From Bacillota bacterium (GTDB lineage Bacteria > Bacillota > Clostridia > Peptostreptococcales > Anaerovoracaceae), in assembly GCA_017522185.1 (NCBI GenBank), contig JAFWZZ010000015.1:1-64000 (forward strand): a stretch of DNA of 64,000 nucleotides, written 5' to 3'. Below the pieces are notes generated by a model. It had not been told where the DNA came from, searched no databases, and worked only from the letters and a program-made list of their open reading frames with translations. This document shows, piece by piece, positions 60,272 through 64,000 of this stretch; the stretch's first letter is position 1; every line of letters starts with the position of its first letter. Both the position numbers and the translations under genes were made by a program.

Positions 60272-61684
60272 TTATTTGTAATAGTGATATGCCGCCTTGG
60301 CAAATCCAAGCTTATTTTTATTATAGATGCTCTTGAACTCGCTGTGTTTCACAGGAGTTCTGGATTTACCGTTTTCGATACACACATACGGGATTCTGTA
60401 TTCGTGCATGATGTAATGCTCAAAATCCCCTCTGGCCATTGGGCTGTAACTTTCGTCAATGGTATAGTATCCGGTCATATCCCGGAACAGTTTGGCGAAG
60501 GCCCAGGCTTTGGCCTTGTACTTTTTGCTGTGGTAGCCCCAATAGATGCAGTTGCCCATGCTGTGGTAATTGATGACAGCTTTGATGTTACTGCAGCCTG
60601 CCATGGCCTTTCTCACAGCCTTTGTTTCCTTCTCCGAATAGCTCTTAGGCCCCGGATAGCCTTCGCTGGCAAAGGTGGTCTTGTCCGGCGGTCCTGCATA
60701 ATTGATGTAGTTGCCGTTCAGGTCTACGCCGCGCGCGTTAGCCTTCCAGTTGGTGTAGCTGCCGTTGCGGTCGATTTTCTTTACCTTGGCACGGAGCTTT
60801 TTATCTTTGATAGCAGACGGACCGTAAGTGCTGATGGCGATGCCGTCCGGGTTCACCATAGGTAGAATGCAAAAGCTGACCTGATTAAAGAGTTTCTCAT
60901 AGGACACCCCGTTATATGTCTCCGTTTGGTAGTTTCGACAGTAATACTCAATCATGCGCATGGTTACCTGACAGTTGATATACTCCCTGGCATGAAATCC
61001 AGCCGTCACAAAGATCTGTTTCTTCGCCTTCGGGTTACCGAATGTCATGGAATAGAGGCCCCGATCATCCACGGTCTTTCCCAGATACCGTTTCTTCAGC
61101 AAGTCCGGATATTTCTTTACCAGCCTGTCCATGTCTGTCTTGAAATCATTGTAGGTGTATTTCGTATCCGTGATGCTGACGATATATGGCTGACCGCAGG
61201 TTCGGATGACGATTTTGCTCATCGGCGAATCGTTTACTGTTTCCTTGCCCGAAACCGCCTTCACCTTGTAGTAGTACTTCTGTCCTGCCCTGGCTTTCGT
61301 GTGAGAATAGTTTGTTTTGACGGTCGTCCATTTGCGGTAGTAGGGGCCTTTCTTCTGTTCCGCCACATACACCTGGTATTTGGATGCACCTTTCACCTTG
61401 TTCCATGTCAGCTTCGGTTTCGCGTCTTCCAGGCGCAGTGTGGTCTTCGCCACCGGCGCCTTCAGTGCCGGTTTCTCTGGTTCTTCCGTTACCGGCGGCT
61501 CTTCCGGAACAGCTGGTGTGTCTGGTTCAGCCGGTGTTTCAGGCTGCACCACTTCTGCTTCCGTCTGTGTCTGCACATCTGCTACAGACACAGTCTCCTG
61601 CCCGTAAACATCTGTCGGGCCCATGTAGAGACTTGCTGCCATCAAAAATACCAGCATCATACTTGTAATTTTTTTCATTTTCAT
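60272..61684 (-). CDS. Secreted M14 family zinc carboxypeptidase
   Basis: The 470-residue protein begins with a signal peptide (about 1-28). A Pro/Glu/Thr-rich linker (35-78) and a fibronectin-III-like domain (about 80-165) follow. The peptidase domain has His231 and Glu234 in GFHARE, a second His in VINYHSMG near 372 and the catalytic Glu in VCIENGK near 437. It probably trims peptides or peptidoglycan stems outside the cell. GGAGAAGGG lies just upstream. It is convergent with the metallophosphoesterase. Confidence 0.9.
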   Translation of the reverse strand: MKMKKITSMMLVFLMAASLYMGPTDVYGQETVSVADVQTQTEAEVVQPETPAEPDTPAVPEEPPVTEEPEKPALKAPVAKTTLRLEDAKPKLTWNKVKGASKYQVYVAEQKKGPYYRKWTTVKTNYSHTKARAGQKYYYKVKAVSGKETVNDSPMSKIVIRTCGQPYIVSITDTKYTYNDFKTDMDRLVKKYPDLLKKRYLGKTVDDRGLYSMTFGNPKAKKQIFVTAGFHAREYINCQVTMRMIEYYCRNYQTETYNGVSYEKLFNQVSFCILPMVNPDGIAISTYGPSAIKDKKLRAKVKKIDRNGSYTNWKANARGVDLNGNYINYAGPPDKTTFASEGYPGPKSYSEKETKAVRKAMAGCSNIKAVINYHSMGNCIYWGYHSKKYKAKAWAFAKLFRDMTGYYTIDESYSPMARGDFEHYIMHEYRIPYVCIENGKSRTPVKHSEFKSIYNKNKLGFAKAAYHYYK

Positions 61685-61724
61685 CCCTTCTCCATGTTTA
61701 TCTGTTGTCCTGGAATTACGTCAG

Positions 61725-61761
61725 AAAAGGCCGTGACGAATATACATCACAGCCTTTTTTT
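61725..61761 (-). terminator. pnp terminator
   Basis: GGCTGTGA pairs with TCACGGCC (one T-G pair) and is followed by TTTTCTG on the minus strand. Confidence 0.8.
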
Positions 61762-61766
61762 ACTGA

Positions 61767-63890
61767 TTATAATAATTCTTTTCTGGATAAGTTGATTCTG
61801 TTCTGGCTGTCGATTTCTGTAACCTTAACCTTTACAACGTCGCCGATGTTCATCACATCTTCTACTTTTTCAACTCTTTCTTTTGCCATCTTGGAGATGT
61901 GCAGCAGACCTTCCTTGCCAGGCAAGATTTCGATGAACGCACCTACGGAGCCCTTTGCAGTGCTCAGGATACGAGTTACCTTACCTTCGTAGATTTCGCC
62001 TACTTCCACTTCCTTCGTCAGCAGTTCGATTTCCTTCTTCGCAGCTTCTGCACCTTCCATGTCGGAGGAGTAGATGCTGATTAAGCCTGGATCATCTTCG
62101 GAGATGTCGATCTTAACACCTGTTTCGTCAACGATTCTGTTGATTGTCTTACCACCAGGTCCGATAACGATTCTGATCTTGTCAGGATCGATTCTCATAG
62201 TCAGGCTTCTTGGCGCGTACTTGGACATTTCTTCTCTAGGAGCAGGGATTTCTTCGATCATCTGTTCCATGATGTGCATTCTGCCCACTCTTGCCTGTTC
62301 CAGAGCCTGTTCCAGGATTTCTCTGGATAAGCCGTGTACCTTGATGTCCATCTGGATTGCAGTTACGCCGACTTCTGTACCTGTTACCTTGAAGTCCATG
62401 TCGCCTAAGAAGTCTTCCATACCCTGAATGTCGGATAAGATAGCCATCTTGGAGGAACCGTCTTCTTCTACTCTTTCGATCAGACCCATCGCGATACCTG
62501 CAACCGGTCTCTTGATAGGAACACCTGCGTCCATCAGAGCTAAGCAGGAACCGCAAGTGGAACCCATGGAAGTAGAACCGTTGGAAGATAATACTTCGGA
62601 TACCACTCTGATTGCGTAAGGGAATTCTTCCACGCTTGGCAGTACCGGAATTAAAGCTCTTTCAGCTAACGCACCGTGACCGATTTCTCTTCTGCCAGGG
62701 CTTCTCATAGGTCTTGCTTCACCTACGGAGTAACCTGGGAAGTTGTAGTGGTGCATGTATCTCTTTTCTGTCTGTTCAGTAATACCGTCGATAGTCTGGG
62801 ATTCACTTGCAGGAGCCAGTGTACAAGCAGACAGAACCTGTGTCTGACCTCTCTTGAACAGGCCGGAACCGTGAACTCTTGGTAACATCTGTGTTTCACA
62901 CCAGATTGGTCTGATTTCGTCCAGCTTTCTGTTGTCAGGTCTGATACCTTCGTCCAGAATCATGTTACGAACGGATTCCTTTGTGATATTGTACAGAACG
63001 TTTGCAACATCCTTGCCGTTTTCCGGGTAGATTTCTGCAAAGTGTTCCTTGGTTTCTACTTCAACTGCATCCATGTTGTCCAGTCTTTCTAACTTGTCTA
63101 CAGTCTTGATTGCAACCTTCATCTTGTCTACAGCGTAAGCTCTTACTGCTTCGTCGATTTCTTCAGGCACCTTGTACAGATTCAGTTCCTGCTTTTCTCT
63201 GCCTACTTCAGCAACGATAGCTTCGATGAATTCAACAATCTTCTTAATTTCTTCATGTGCGAACAGGATTGCATCCAGCATTACGTTTTCAGGAACTTCT
63301 TCAGCGCCTGCTTCTACCATCATGATTGCATCCTTTGTACCTGCAACCGTCAGGTTCATCACGGATTCTGCTCTCTGTTCTAATGTAGGGTTGATGATGA
63401 ACTGTCCGTCAATCATACCTACACGAACAGAACCTGTAGGACCTTCCCATGGAATATCGGAAGTTGCCAGTGCAACAGAGGAACCGATCATTGCCATGAT
63501 ATCTGTTTCGCAGTCAGGGTCTACGGACATAACCGTTGCAACAACAACGACATCATTGAAGTAGCCCTTTGGGAACAGTGGTCTTAAAGGTCTGTCCATC
63601 AGTCTGGAAGACAGGATTGCCTTTTCGCTAGGTCTGCCTTCTCTCTTAATAAAGCCGCCAGGAATCTTACCTGCAGCGTACATTCTTTCTTCGTAGTCAC
63701 AGCTCAGTGGGAAAAAGTCAATGTCAGGTCTTGGTTCCTTGGAAGCACATGCTGTTACGTTAACTACGGATTCACCGTATCTTACCATAACCTGTCCATT
63801 CGCCTGTTCACATACCTTGCCAATTTCCAGCTGGAGTAATCTTCCTCCGATTGCTGTCTTAAAAGTTCTGTAATCAGTAAATCTTGCCAT
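61767..63890 (-). CDS. pnp: Polynucleotide phosphorylase
   Basis: The 707-residue trimeric exoribonuclease has two RNase PH domains, a KH domain with the IGPGGKTI loop and a C-terminal S1 domain (about 625-700). It degrades RNA phosphorolytically as part of the degradosome. GGAAGGAG lies about 13 nt before the ATG, a little long. The terminator just upstream is consistent with rpsO ending outside the window. Confidence 0.97.
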   Translation of the reverse strand: MARFTDYRTFKTAIGGRLLQLEIGKVCEQANGQVMVRYGESVVNVTACASKEPRPDIDFFPLSCDYEERMYAAGKIPGGFIKREGRPSEKAILSSRLMDRPLRPLFPKGYFNDVVVVATVMSVDPDCETDIMAMIGSSVALATSDIPWEGPTGSVRVGMIDGQFIINPTLEQRAESVMNLTVAGTKDAIMMVEAGAEEVPENVMLDAILFAHEEIKKIVEFIEAIVAEVGREKQELNLYKVPEEIDEAVRAYAVDKMKVAIKTVDKLERLDNMDAVEVETKEHFAEIYPENGKDVANVLYNITKESVRNMILDEGIRPDNRKLDEIRPIWCETQMLPRVHGSGLFKRGQTQVLSACTLAPASESQTIDGITEQTEKRYMHHYNFPGYSVGEARPMRSPGRREIGHGALAERALIPVLPSVEEFPYAIRVVSEVLSSNGSTSMGSTCGSCLALMDAGVPIKRPVAGIAMGLIERVEEDGSSKMAILSDIQGMEDFLGDMDFKVTGTEVGVTAIQMDIKVHGLSREILEQALEQARVGRMHIMEQMIEEIPAPREEMSKYAPRSLTMRIDPDKIRIVIGPGGKTINRIVDETGVKIDISEDDPGLISIYSSDMEGAEAAKKEIELLTKEVEVGEIYEGKVTRILSTAKGSVGAFIEILPGKEGLLHISKMAKERVEKVEDVMNIGDVVKVKVTEIDSQNRINLSRKELL

Positions 63891-63957
63891 TTTTAATAAA
63901 CAACTCCTTCCTGTTTATTCGTCTCTCTCTTTGGCTTTAGCATTTGTTTCTTTTTAT

Positions 63958-63989
63958 TTAAAAAATGGCGGGGATCATTTTCCCCGCCA
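63958..63989 (-). terminator. Terminator of the gene upstream of pnp (probably rpsO)
   Basis: GGCGGGGA pairs with TCCCCGCC around a short loop, followed by TTTTTTAAA on the minus strand. The gene itself lies beyond the window edge. Confidence 0.88.
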
Positions 63990-64000
63990 AAATTTTCATC

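Overview
The window reads as chromosomal DNA of a low-to-moderate GC, anaerobic, probably spore-forming Bacillota of the class Clostridia. The clues are CodY beside HslVU and TopA, a YunB-type sporulation protein, a YlmC/YmxH protein next to a TepA-like ClpP-fold protease, T-box leaders on trpS and ileS, an IspH-ribosomal S1 fusion, strong AGGAGG-type ribosome binding sites, and CCA-encoded tRNA genes. No rRNA, phage, insertion sequence or CRISPR array is visible. Placement below class is a guess; the class III PHA synthase and minimal Tad locus would fit a Eubacteriales 'Family XIII' type anaerobe, but this was not tested.

Layout. 1-603: four tRNA genes (Val-Asp-Thr-Tyr in transcription order) behind two tandem promoters. 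604-11000 (minus): yigZ-hflX-yunB, then the yraN-comM-dprA-topA-hslV-hslU-codY operon. 11-25 kb: a HAD phosphatase/metallo-hydrolase pair, a K+ uptake operon with one trkA and two different trkH genes, padR, rnr, an acidic lipoprotein, brnQ, and a SPOR protein-rarA-ispH/S1 operon. 25.2-25.7 kb: a non-coding region with five copies of a 34-bp bipartite repeat. 25.7-33.1 kb (minus): a compact Tad/Flp pilus operon, including a 50-residue Flp pilin. 33.1-37.6 kb: tepA/ylmC divergent pair, an iron alcohol dehydrogenase, a cyclase-family enzyme and T-box-trpS. 37.7-41.8 kb: polyhydroxyalkanoate genes phaE-phaC and phaB-hydrolase. 41.9-49.8 kb: tRNA-Arg, an unusual putative DNA-binding protein with palindromes at its promoter, a Na+/phosphate cotransporter, an orphan DNA methyltransferase overlapping ygiQ, a BMP-family lipoprotein and a small P-loop protein. 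49.9-64 kb: a pepV-yfcC peptide/amino-acid operon, rlmN, T-box-ileS, an APC permease, a metallophosphoesterase, a secreted M14 carboxypeptidase and pnp.

How it fits together. Many genes serve amino-acid and peptide use and its sensing (CodY, BrnQ, YfcC, PepV, APC permease, two T-boxes), as expected of an amino-acid-fermenting anaerobe. The PHA genes suggest carbon storage, and the Fe-alcohol dehydrogenase suggests redox balancing. The most unusual items are the 34-bp repeat cluster, the swapped GXHH signature in the isoleucyl-tRNA synthetase (a form linked with mupirocin hyper-resistance), the palindrome across the phaEC promoter, the palindrome-flanked promoter of the 42.1-43.0 kb gene, and the small Tad locus with a cysteine-motif pseudopilin.
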